A DNA stretch of 14,352 nucleotides from Physocladia obscura. Taxonomy: Eukaryota; Chytridiomycota; Chytridiomycetes; Chytridiales; Chytriomycetaceae. This document shows, piece by piece, positions 1 through 8,717 of this stretch. How positions within the stretch are numbered: the stretch's first letter is position 1; each line of letters starts with the position of its first letter. The notes beneath the pieces are model-generated. The model was not told where the DNA came from and did no database searches. It was given only the letters and a program-made list of their open reading frames with translations. A program made the position numbers and the translations under genes. The DNA lies in assembly GCA_027596945.1 (NCBI GenBank), contig JADGJH010000023.1, positions 26,845-41,196 of the forward strand. Direction: 5' to 3'.

Positions 1-499
1 GGAAGTATCAATAATGCCAATAATACAAAATAGAGGTTTCAAGAACAGCAAAAACGACAACAATAACAACAATGGTGACAAGCAAATGGCGATGATCGCT
101 TCCCTTTGAAAACTCAACAATGTGAAAGCCGAAGTATCAAACGTTAATTGGAATTCCGCAAAAAAACAAAAAAACTAAGCCTAATCTTCTAAATAAATGG
201 GATGATTTTAAAGATCTGTCAAAGTCTAAAATCGTACAAAATCGAACACTATTTTGAATGATTCTGAGCAAGTTTACGGATTGCAGACTACTTTTGATCT
301 TATCAGAAATAACGATGGTTAACAATGGTAAACAAGCTGTCAGTATTGGAGTAGGCGAACATAACGCGTATAGCAGCTTAAAGAGCCAGAGAACTTATGC
401 ACCCGAAACGGCTGGATAAAATAAAGTAAAATTCTGAATACATGGGGAATGAATAGAGTAACACGGCAAAACTGAAAAAAAGCGATTACAAATAATTAG
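1..499. other. No supported gene; AT-rich sequence with one short open frame
   Basis: I see no recognisable gene here. One short open frame from an ATG at 258 to a TAA at 417-419 (+, 53 codons) has a fairly coding-like composition in its second half (VNNGKQAVSIGVGEHNAYS). It has no family resemblance and no convincing splice partner. The 10-mer gaagtatcaa occurs at both 2-11 and 131-140, which is too short to mean much. Confidence 0.5.
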
Positions 500-846
500 A
501 ACCAAACTCACAGTTAATATTTACGACAGAATCATCAGTTGCAATATTCGACCATATAATAGTCATCAGTGATGAAAATGAAGATGCCAGATATTCACAT
601 TGCTTTTTTGACTTAGGATGGTAAACATACAGTGCCAGAGTATTTTCACATTAAAATAGCGCAAAAAGAGATGCTGGGTTGGATTCCGACTATAATACGT
701 TATTTAGAGAAATTCCAGCTTCTTTAACGGAAACACCGCACTTAATAAACAATTCTAGAATTGCAAAGTATGTTGTTTCTGTTGAAAATATTTTCAACAA
801 TTTCAGTAAAAGCAGAGCAAGCTATGGCGCAAAAAATGAGCGATAA
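500..846 (+). CDS. Possible 3' exons of an unidentified gene
   Basis: I do not recognise this product. A frame open from a possible acceptor (AG at 498-499) to 620 continues, after removing a 39-nt GT...AG segment (621-659), into a frame open from 660 to a TAA at 844-846. The removed segment holds in-frame stops, so splicing it out joins two coding-like pieces in the same frame. The tail reads as a polar peptide (for example NTLFREIPASLTETPHLINN) with no membrane segment. No start codon or upstream exon could be assigned, so this is either the end of a gene whose 5' exons I cannot find, or a decayed fragment. It ends about 100 bp before the receptor gene on the same strand. Confidence 0.25.
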
Positions 847-946
847 AGCATGTAACAGAGTTAAGCCAAAACTAAATGAAAAATCGCATTCTTACTTTTT
901 TAAGTTTTATAGAAAAATTGTCATGGAATTGTCATATTAAATAACC

Positions 947-2315
947 ATGAACTCATTCGAAAACCAGGTCTGTTTTTTCTTTCTAAAATTTACAAAATTC
1001 TTATTTTTCTGATGTATTAGTCATTTCTCGTAACGTTTGGTTAGCAAAAACAGTAAATAAAGAATATAAAACGGAAAATAAAATGCTTAGAAATACCGAC
1101 AATTACTGAGTTTCATGTGCTGCACGGAATATCCCTCGTAATTTTGAGTCTTTCTCTATTTGGAAGCTCGTATATTATATTGCGCACAGTTCAAAAAAAG
1201 AAATACAATTCCATCAGTGCGGAAAATCCCCCAATTTTTATTCGATTTTTAAAATTTTTTCAGGCGACCGATTTCCGCTATACTTGTCATGCTTGTCCGC
1301 CATATGGAGTTTTTCCCATTTCATCGACCATATGGTATCCGTTATCAGCAATGGACCTCCACCAACTGGTTTTTGCAGTATCTTTGGCACAATTCTTGGA
1401 TTTTTTCTTTTGGCGGAAATAACTCTCGTTAATTTGACAGCAGTATCTATTTTCGCTGCTGTGTATTTAGGATGGCCAATTGTGTATGGAAGTTTTGATT
1501 GGATTCTATGGACAATTGTTGTCGGAGTTTCAATAACATTTATATTTCTTGGCAGTTGAGTTCTTTGATGAAACAGTTGTGTGGCGAATTTTAAATAATT
1601 TATTTGAAGGTGTTTTCCATGCCTTTGGCTCTGATATTTGGTTTTGCTTTTCAAATATGCGAAATGAGTCAGGATATATTCTTATGTTTTCAATTGGATT
1701 CCCGACAGCTGTTTGTGTGATTGTTCCAACAACCTGGTTGGTTGATAATTACAATATTTGGCTTTTCTTCCCTTTTGTTTCTTATGCAAATGTAGGAAAA
1801 CAAGATTCTAAAAGAAAATTTGCAGTTTCTTTTTAATTCGTAGGAAGCTCAAATCTCACGAGAGTGATTTAAAAGAAACATGGAGAATTCAAACTAGCAA
1901 CATAATTGAATCAAAAACTGACAGCCAAACATATTTTAAACGCAATATCTCACAGTTAGATGCACAAAAACGAAGACTTCAAAACGAAATAGACAAAGTC
2001 GTTCATAAACTGATCGGTATGTTTCTTTTCTTTTCCCTTCTTTTTCCTTCTTTTTCTTCAACTTATTTCCAATTTTACCTGCCATCCAAAGGATATCAAA
2101 TTGTTGTGTTGATCACATTCAGTCCGTTGTTTGTCAATATTATTGTTCTCGGATTTTTGAAGACCGAAATTTACTTGGCAGTACTTGTGGGAATATCTTG
2201 TTTCAATGCAAATGGCTTTGTGAATTTTATAGTTTGTAATGTGATATTTGTTCATTCTGTTAAATCTTTGAAGCAGATATACTTACTGCAAGAAATTCAC
2301 GAAGGCAAAATTTGA
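947..2315 (+). CDS. cAMP-receptor-like seven-transmembrane GPCR (six exons)
   Basis: This is a 7TM G-protein-coupled receptor of the Dictyostelium cAMP-receptor-like type, expected at the plasma membrane; its ligand cannot be read from sequence. Exon model: 947-967, 1063-1216, 1264-1554, 1610-1736, 1826-2016, 2092-2315, giving 335 aa. Frame and phase agree at every junction. Hydrophobic segments fall at about residues 28-50, 62-88, 97-122, 137-155, 177-201, 259-281 and 287-313. Family-like features are the DRFPLYLS start of TM2, Cys96 and Cys168 as the likely TM3-ECL2 disulfide (the latter in FGSDIWFCF), the basic RRKLK after TM5, a proline in TM6 (FSPLF) and N-rich TM7 (NANGFVNF). The third cytoplasmic loop is about 57 residues. 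The first exon (MNSFENQ) is the weakest part, since no ATG lies in frame in exon 2. Intron 5 (2017-2091) is a multiple of three and open, so retaining it would only insert 25 residues. The family is confident; exact ends are less so. Confidence 0.78.
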
Positions 2316-2655
2316 TGATGGGTTGAAGTCTGGCGTCACGATTACAATTAAAAAAAAAAAAAAAAGTAAAAAATTCTATATCCCAAACTACCAATTTATT
2401 TTCAATTACTATAATTGATAAAGATAGAACGCCGCTCAACAAATTTAATTATTTTTTTTCACAATTCAAGAACAAACAGACAAACTTGGAAGTACATTTA
2501 TTAAGAAAACCAAGAACATCTTCTCTGGTTACAAGAAATGGGTTATTGACAATATATTTTATAGACCACATCTGGAAGCAAACTTGAAGAGTTTTGATAT
2601 TCAAAAGTGCCATACAACATGTTTGAGTGTAAAAATACATCTGTGTGTGTGTTCA
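2316..2655. other. AT-rich 3' flank of the receptor gene, no gene seen
   Basis: Nothing coding is supported. It contains a 16-nt A run at 2350-2365 just 35 bp after the receptor stop codon, which could be a simple repeat or the tail of an old retroposed sequence. The longest minus-strand open frames here are low-complexity and have no resemblance to proteins I know. Confidence 0.5.
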
Positions 2656-3214
2656 GCATTTTTGATAACATCAAACAACATTCAGGCAAACTGAAACCAG
2701 GTTTTTATTACATAATCCCAGATAACTCCTTTTTGTTGAGAGGTAATTGATGATAAGTTTACTTGTTTTAGTGTACTGTCAATTTGTGGAATCAAAAATA
2801 TTGAAATCATACTACTTTAACCAATTAGTTGATAGGTGTGAGGATGTAGCAAAGCTCATGGATGGTTTTATTGGATATTCAACAAACAATCAACAGAGAC
2901 AGAGAAGGATCATCTCACCATGAGTTTAAATGAAGCAGTGTGTATGTGTTTCCAATAAAAACACAGTCTACTTGGAACTCACCAAAAATTTATTTAGAAT
3001 CTCTACCAAAACAATAGCAGCTAAACAAATGAACATGATTCCAATATACTGGCATGTTATGGACAACAGTAATATGTTAGTCCATCAATTTGCAATAAAA
3101 ATGGTGGTAGAATTGTATGATGATGTTGAAAGTAAACCTGGGATTGGAAACCTATTGGAAAGTGAATTAATTTGTGGAAGTAATAGACTTGTAACAGGTG
3201 TAAGGATCTGGTAA
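2656..3214 (+). pseudogene. Decayed B-family DNA-polymerase-like protein of an old mobile or viral-like element
   Basis: This is a broken coding region. At 2656-2750 one frame reads a short piece ending in KPGFYYIIPDNSFLLRGN before a stop. From about 2795 to 3211 a second frame reads on with only two close stops (2921 and 2927), giving SYYFNQLVDRCEDVAKLMDG, then later NMIPIYWHVMDNSNMLVHQ. From memory of the family, the LRGN piece, the YYF...DGFIG stretch and the PIY...D.SN..L stretch occur in this order in polymerase-like proteins of self-replicating elements in fungi and large DNA viruses. This is an inference without a database search. There is no intact start, and at least one frame change and several stops, so it is not expected to make protein. 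The decayed helicase follows directly in the same frame. Confidence 0.35.
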
Positions 3215-4335
3215 GTAGAAAGGCTGTTGGCAGCTGTATTGGCTTGAGTCAACTAATTCAATACTTTGTCTTTCAGAACTAAATGACAAGAGTTTGAGAT
3301 AGAAGTATGGGGTGAAGTCAAAGTTAAAGTATAATAATTAATAAAAACTTGAATTTACATAGTTTTTGGAGTAGAAAGAAAAAGAAAGAAAGAGACTAAA
3401 AGATGCTTCAAAGAAGATGGTCAGAAAGTAGTTGAAAAATTGTTTCTTGAAAATAATAGAAAGCTTGAGATGATTTTAGGAAATTTCTGAAGAAAGTTAG
3501 ATTGAACATCTAATTTACATCAAAAGGACAAGCTTCCTAAAAAATAGCTTTTTGAGGAATGGAATGTCACTGAATTTTTTGTGAACAATTATAAAGATTT
3601 GAAAAGGGAAGATTCAGTTATATGTGAAGATCTTTTGAATTTGCCGCGGAGTACAGAAAGAGCAGGTTGCGGCAAGGGCTGCAAAACAAAAGTTAGAGAA
3701 TGGTTCATATGTCAAACTGGCAAGGTCAAATAGTGTGGCAAGGTAGATTAGAGGCAAAACAGTTCACTGCTTTTTCTAATGGAAGTGTGATATAAATAAG
3801 GCTGTGAAAATAACCAACAGATTCAAACATTTTCATTGATGTAGTAAGTATGCTCAAAGCAGATTTGTATGAAGTCTTGTATTATATGAAACTAAGAGCT
3901 GCCATTGATTATTTATTGGTTGGTGATTATGGGCAGTTGCCCACATCAAAATAGCAAAGAGAAAGTATTTGAATTCTTTGGCATTAAAGGAATAGGTTGA
4001 ATTTTATATAACATTGCTTTTAGCCATCACCATTCTGTTGATTCTCTGTCAGAATTGTTTAATTAGGTTGATGTATTTAAAACCATCTGACTTCAAGAAT
4101 TTATATAACTTTAGAACATTAAACCTTTGTACATGCATGATAAATGAATGGAAATCAATGATATTATAATGAAGATTGTTGCTAACCCAGATAATCCCAG
4201 GCCCCAACATGTTTCAATAATGGTTGGTGTAAACAAAAATTACATTTGGACAAATTAATTTTAAGCTCTTCAACAATTTAGGTTTAATTGTTGTATGGGA
4301 GATAGTTCTTATTGGAACAATTTTGAGATATTTTC
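3215..4335 (+). pseudogene. Decayed SF1 (Pif1/RecD-like) DNA helicase
   Basis: This stop-ridden, frame-shifted region still shows ordered helicase traces. The piece at 3215-3278 (LAAVLA, then VN and FNTLSF between stops) resembles the motif Ia region that follows the P-loop in SF1B helicases. The clearest piece is 3826-3951, open for 42 codons: IFIDVVSMLKADLYEVLYY then DYLLVGDYGQLP. It matches Walker B followed by motif III of the Pif1 family, where DE-x-SM and GD-x-x-QLPP are normal. Here the Walker B glutamate reads as valine and the second proline is threonine. A weaker trace (FKLFNNLGLIVVWEI, about 4258-4302) sits where the post-motif-IV strand would lie. A convincing P-loop or motif VI was not found. 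This is a non-functional relic, probably one protein with the upstream polymerase-like piece. Confidence 0.45.
3239..3278 (+). repeat. 40-bp dispersed repeat, copy A
   Basis: This 40-bp stretch matches 7811-7850 in the same orientation at 36 of 40 positions. It lies inside the decayed helicase at the motif Ia-like position, so the repeat is most simply a piece of two related element copies. Confidence 0.75.
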
Positions 4336-4661
4336 ATCTGCTTGTTGCCAAAAAATTTATATTTTAATAATGTTTTATTTTTTGGGACATTATTTGATCA
4401 TTATTTGTTTGAAGCAAATTGAACTCAAAAGCAGGTCTATTCAACTATTCCAACAGTAACACAATTTCAAGCTCTCTACAGAATTGCACTCATTTTTTTT
4501 AGCCCTCTCCCAGCTTGGAAGTAGTTTAATTGTCATCAGGACCATCCAAAAGAAGAAATATAAAACCCTTGGTTTGCTGCTACTACTGACATGATAATTG
4601 CAATTTGTCATAATGACTTGCATGCAGGTGATTACCTTTTTGCTGTATTTGGCCTGCAAGG
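4336..4661. other. AT-rich decayed sequence, no gene seen
   Basis: No feature can be supported. It lies between the last helicase-like trace and an unidentified coding-like block, and may hold the eroded C-terminal part of the helicase, but I found no helicase motif V or VI in any frame. Confidence 0.45.
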
Positions 4662-5125
4662 TTTGTTCGTGAACTGCAAGATCTAATCAACTAGTTTATT
4701 GACACGAAAGCTGGCAGCTTTGCAGAAGGCAATCTGATCGAGAATAATTCCGAAAAGTAAATAATCATATAATAACTCAGAATCAGATTTAAATGTATAA
4801 ACCTATTTCCTCCACTTGAACAGTCGAGTAAAAGAATGAAACTCTGTTGTATATACAAAGAAGGCAGCCATATCGCAACGGTTCCATGATCATATAGTGG
4901 AGCTTGTTCGACCCTTTTTTTTGGAGGTGCAAACCGGAGTTACAAAATTTTTCGGCGCTATTTGGAAAATTGACCCCACAAGCCATGAGTTTCCAATCAT
5001 AACCAAAGATACAATTGTTTGTCAAAGTATCATCTTTGACAGAATTAGAGACAATCTTCAACAAAAAATAGGACAGCGAAATCGATGTTATAATTATTTG
5101 ATATTTCGCAGATACAAATCAAAGG
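4662..5125 (+). pseudogene. Unidentified coding-like segment, probably a broken gene fragment
   Basis: I do not recognise this protein. The first piece (4662-4756) reads FVRELQDLIN, a TAG at 4692, then FIDTKAGSFAEGNLIENNSE. A good intron follows (4757-4823: GTAAAT donor, pyrimidine-rich stretch, CAG acceptor), and the frame resumes with one TGA at 4837. After that it stays open beyond 5125, reading for example IVELVRPFFLEVQTGVTKFF and KIDPTSHEFPII, amphipathic and well mixed like a real protein. A GTATAT donor lies at 5126. Two in-frame stops, no start codon, and convergence onto the minus-strand genes argue for a decayed copy or a displaced exon set rather than an active gene. Continuing the frame past 5160 only reads the antisense of the next gene. 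Confidence 0.3.
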
Positions 5126-5166
5126 GTATATTACAAAGAAACGGAAGAAGAGAAAAGCAGCTCGGA

Positions 5167-5520
5167 TCAGATTGGATTGAGTGGATTCTGTTTCTCACGC
5201 ACATAATCCAGTCCGGACAGCGCACCATCAACTACAACCGCATCGGGACGGGACACTAGATCAGCCAGCAAGGATCCATGGGCGAGATACAGAATACCGC
5301 CAAGCACAAGCACGCACCAGAAAAAAGCAAACAATGCAAAGTTGCGAAGTGTAACTGGTACGGCGCTTGAAGATCTGCCTGTAATTTTCTCTTGCGACGG
5401 TGGATTGCTAAACTCGATGCAAACTGCCGTTGTTCTGTCTGTCGTTAAGTGATTGCCTTCGTCTAATACCGATGTTTCGCTTTGAGAATCTTGTGTTGAA
5501 GTTAACTGATTGTGTTTCAT
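5167..5520 (-). CDS. Small single-pass membrane protein (hypothetical)
   Basis: This is a 117-aa product of unknown function. The N-terminal part (about residues 1-58) is polar and rich in Ser, Thr, Asp and Glu. One strong membrane segment spans about residues 59-82 (FALFAFFWCVLVLGGILYLA), followed by a short C-terminal tail ending DYVREKQNPLNPI. There is no cleavable signal peptide; topology is not fixed by the sequence. I chose the ATG at 5520. An in-frame ATG at 5562 would add 14 residues, including a lysine run encoded by a 16-nt homopolymer, which is a poor protein start. The start is only 50 bp downstream of the uridine kinase stop on the same strand, so it could share a transcript or be very tightly packed. 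Confidence 0.55.
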   Translation of the reverse strand: MKHNQLTSTQDSQSETSVLDEGNHLTTDRTTAVCIEFSNPPSQEKITGRSSSAVPVTLRNFALFAFFWCVLVLGGILYLAHGSLLADLVSRPDAVVVDGALSGLDYVREKQNPLNPI

Positions 5521-5525
5521 GTTGA

Positions 5526-5541
5526 TTTTTTTTTTTTTTTT
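5526..5541. repeat. 16-nt T homopolymer (A run on the minus strand)
   Basis: A 16-nt T run (A on the minus strand) lies between the uridine kinase stop and the small membrane-protein ATG. It may belong to the 5' leader of the latter gene. Runs of this length are also prone to sequencing and replication slippage. Confidence 0.8.
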
Positions 5542-5570
5542 AATTCGAATATTGGCAAGCATTGCAGAAA

Positions 5571-7408
5571 TCAAAACAATAACCCAGAAAAACTGCGGTC
5601 ACCAAAGTGCCTAATGTCCTCAATCACTTGACCACCAACGTTAACCGCAGAAACAACTTCCGCAACCACAATCTTGACTTTTGGGAAAGCATTTGTTATC
5701 ACATGAAGAGCATGTGCAGTTGACAAAAGCGTCATGAATATTATATTCCGTTCATCAACGCCGTGATCAAGGACAACTCGTAATGCCATCATTGCTGCTG
5801 CTCCCGTCGACATTGTAACATCAGACACAATCACAATACGCGATTTCACGTCTTTTGGCAATGCGCAATGATGCAGCTCGATTTCAGAGACATCATTTAC
5901 AAATTGCTGTGTTGCTTGATTGGCATGCGAGGTTTCAATTTCTGAATTAGTGACATTTGTTGGGCTGGAAACACGAGAGTCATTTGGTTGTACTAGCATA
6001 ACTGTACCAGTTGGAAGATTTTTTATAACTTGATTCAAACCGTTGAGCATCGTTGGACCTCGTGTTCGTGTTACAATTACACCACAGAGCTGTTTGTTGA
6101 TTCAATATTTATGGACCTGGAAGTTAAATGGAGTCAAGTACCTGTTCATGTAGCTTGATAACTTTGGCGGTATCCATGGCTTCAATTGATTTGATTGATA
6201 ATTCTTTTTCATATTCCGTGAGACCGCGTTCGACAACAAGTCGGCTTAATCGATCAACATCGAATTCAAAATCTCTTTGAGAAACATCTATTTCACAAAA
6301 AAAAAAAAGAAAAAGAAAAGAAAAGTGAGAATTAGAATATATAAAATAATTTGAACGCGTTAATTTAAAAATTTAACCTTTTCGCTGCAGAGTTTCAAGC
6401 AAGGCTTCCACCTCAAGGCTTTTTTCAAGCACAACCACGCCATCAGGTTTTTCGTTCGGGTATTTCAATCCCAGAATCTGACTACGCAGACTCAAATCCC
6501 GAGCGTCAAGTTCACGTGTTATATGCTGAACAATCACATTGATTGCTGCACTATTTTCAGTTCCATTTGGAAGAATCACGTCCGCGTATTTCATTGTTGG
6601 AAGAATATAATCGTCGAACGCTGGTTTCACATATTTCTTGTATTGCGTGAGCACACCATGCAGGTCACGGTTTCGTTCAGCGATATCGCGTTTCACTGTT
6701 CAAATAATAATTGTTAAGCCTACAGTAAAAGTAAAAAAGGAAGAAAGCAACAAAATATGCAAACATCGTCGCGCAAGTCGAACATCAGAATCCGTGTCCA
6801 CAAACAGCATTAAATCCATAAGATCTCGAACTTTAGCGTCATATAACGCGAAAATTCCTTCAAAAATTATGATATTGGCGCCATATATTGTCGTTGTGTC
6901 TTCAAGGCGTGAATGAGTACTGAAAGAATACTGCGGAACATCCACCTTAATTCCCGATTTCAGGTTGTTCAAGGTATCAAAGAGAATATTGAAATCGAAT
7001 GAATTGGGATGATCAAAATTGTAATTGTTGGCATATGCCTGATCCTTTTGCTCAACACTCAGACTTTTGTAAAAAGAATCCATTTGGAGTAAAACCACCT
7101 TGTTTGTAATTGGTTGAATTTGTTTTTTTTGTTTTTTTGTTGAATGTAGATTTTTACCCATGGTACTCCAAGTTTTTCGATAATATAGTTTGCGACAGAA
7201 GTTTTCCCGCTAGCCGAGCCGCCGCCTATTCCAATCATGTACGGCTTTGTAGTTTTTCCATCAATGCTGAACCTAGGGGGCGGCAAAACGACCTGGGCTT
7301 CAATTCGGCGATAACGATTTGAACTGTGATATGCGTGCTCAAATACCAAGGAAAACGGCCACGCTTCAGCAATGTTTCGCCCGATGTGATTCCGCCGCCA
7401 GTCTCCAT
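5571..7408 (-). CDS. URK1: Uridine/cytidine kinase with C-terminal UPRT-like domain (six exons)
   Basis: This enzyme phosphorylates uridine and cytidine to UMP and CMP in pyrimidine salvage, in the cytosol. Exons on the minus strand: 7408-7347, 7272-7158, 7098-6765, 6695-6378, 6287-6142, 6089-5571; 497 aa, close to fungal Urk1 length. All five introns (74, 59, 69, 90, 52 nt) keep frame. The kinase domain (about 30-250) has the P-loop GGSASGKT (residues 38-45), the catalytic Asp in QMDSFYKS (Asp66), substrate-lid residues [10 protein letters not shown] and the [11 protein letters not shown] strand. The C-terminal domain (about 265-497) is UPRT-like with STGAAAMM (about 419-426) at the PRPP-loop position and a final FGDRSF. 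A polar insert rich in Ser, Thr and Asn (about residues 362-394) interrupts it, and RAGETM of related proteins reads as RTRGPTM, so this domain is probably not an active transferase. Start choice: the first ATG giving the usual GRFPW lead-in. Confidence 0.93.
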
Positions 7409-7810
7409 TTGTTTCAACTTATCGTTTCTGATCTTGCAAAATTTTGAGATCTTTTTTTGAATAAAGATTTTGGCACATAAAATTCTCTAACCACCCGAAT
7501 AATGCACCCATTTTGATTTTGAATCAATTGAGAATGCACTAAAGCCAGTGTTATTTGAATCTTCTGACTGTTTCTTTGATGTAGTCTGACAGGTGAATAA
7601 AGATTTTTTATGTTGAACTTGAATTTCAATACTGTAGTTGGTTGGGTTAAAGTTGCAAATCGAGAATTCTTAGTCCATAAACTTATAAGCTTCATCAATC
7701 ACTTTCTCATCAGTGATAAAACGTGATGTAAAGTAGAAGTGGAAGATTGAGAACAAGCATAAACTTCTGCTAATTAGTAGAAGACCAGCAGAATTTTGCT
7801 GTTTGCTAAG

Positions 7811-7850
7811 TTGGCTTGAGTCAACTTATTCAGTACTTTGTCTCCCAGAA
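7811..7850 (+). repeat. 40-bp dispersed repeat, copy B
   Basis: This partner of 3239-3278 differs at 4 of 40 positions and has the same orientation. In the equivalent frame it reads LA, stop, VNLFSTLSPR, keeping the pattern seen in the other copy. It is therefore likely a fragment of a related decayed helicase; flanking sequence is no longer clearly alignable by eye. Confidence 0.7.
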
Positions 7851-7973
7851 GTATTAATGAAATTCTATTGACTCAACTCCCTTATTTCATTTAGTTAAAA
7901 AGACTCATATGCATATGCTTACTATTGGTCATTGTGTTAAGAAACACCATTTTGATAATAAAGACTTTGTGTG

Positions 7974-8039
7974 TTTCAGTAAAAACTGTGAATTATTTAT
8001 TGAAGTAACACATTGCATATTTCAGTAAAAACTGTAAAT
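7974..8039. repeat. Pair of 16-bp direct repeats
   Basis: The 16-mer tttcagtaaaaactgt occurs at 7974-7989 and again at 8020-8035, 46 bp apart, and both copies are followed by aat one base later. The role is unknown; it may be a local duplication inside old element sequence. Confidence 0.7.
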
Positions 8040-8608
8040 ATCACGAAGAAATCTAAATCCCACTTTGACACCCTCAAACTTTCTTGCGACGTCCCTTGCT
8101 ATAAAACTTAGCCACTAATTAATTTCTGTTATTTCATTTTTCGTTCCCAATTATTAACACATTGTGAAGGACATTTTATGATGCATGAATTGTACTGAAA
8201 TGTCTTGATCTATTGGTGAAACTATAAAAAACTAGCATCTTATTTTTTTACTGTTATTACCATAGAAGCTTTTCTTGGATGCTATTTAAGTTTCCAGCTT
8301 CTGGCTGTGTTGTTTACATTGACAGACAGCTTTGAAATTTGATACTGGTATCTTGCCTTAGATTTGAACCACCGCAATTCTAGACAACAGGCTGCAGCCA
8401 TATTAATACCTTAGATGAGAATACAATAGTCAAAGGAGTTAACTGTTTTGCCACTCAAGCCATTGTGGAAAGTTTTGTTGATGATACAAAATGGGTTTTC
8501 AAAAATTAATACTGAAGACCTGACTTTGGCAGGTTAATCTGACAGGAAGAACGTATCATCTGATAGGCTTAATGTAATCAATTATGATTTAATTTTCAGA
8601 ATATTAAC

Positions 8609-8635
8609 TATTATTATTATTATTATTATTATTAT
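8609..8635. repeat. (TTA)n microsatellite
   Basis: About nine uninterrupted TTA units form a simple-sequence repeat in non-coding DNA. Confidence 0.9.
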
Positions 8636-8717
8636 CATTTATTGCTAAAACCAGCCTGTTTTTTTTCAATTGATTAATTTTTCAGAATTTTTGTCTCGGA
8701 CTTGTTCATAGTTGTCA

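Larger units (their letters stand above)
7409..8717. other. AT-rich intergenic stretch with element debris, no intact gene
   Basis: No intact gene is visible. The stretch begins with the presumed promoter side of the uridine kinase. It contains the second copy of the 40-bp helicase-derived repeat, a pair of short direct repeats and a TTA microsatellite. One open frame (7864-8022, +, about 53 codons, with KKHHFDNKDFVCFSKNCELF) has several His and Cys residues but no start and no family I can name; I treat it as debris. Confidence 0.5.

Noticed and set aside
1238..1654. Minus-strand open frame of 138 codons
   Set aside because: It is antisense to receptor exons 3 and 4, which have clear family resemblance, and its own product is unlike any protein.
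4903..4920. GTTCGACCC followed by a T run, like a tRNA T-arm plus terminator
   Set aside because: No T-stem pairing, no matching acceptor stem and no D- or anticodon arm could be drawn upstream.
7110..7161. Reading the uridine kinase straight through its second intron
   Set aside because: It would insert a Lys/Asn/Gln-rich stretch into the kinase core between GVPW and VVLLQMD; a good donor and acceptor flank it.
8440..8510. Peptide trace NCFATQAIVESFVDD resembling part of the 3080-3140 trace
   Set aside because: The resemblance is short, the order relative to the 40-bp repeat is reversed, and the DNA does not align; it could be chance.
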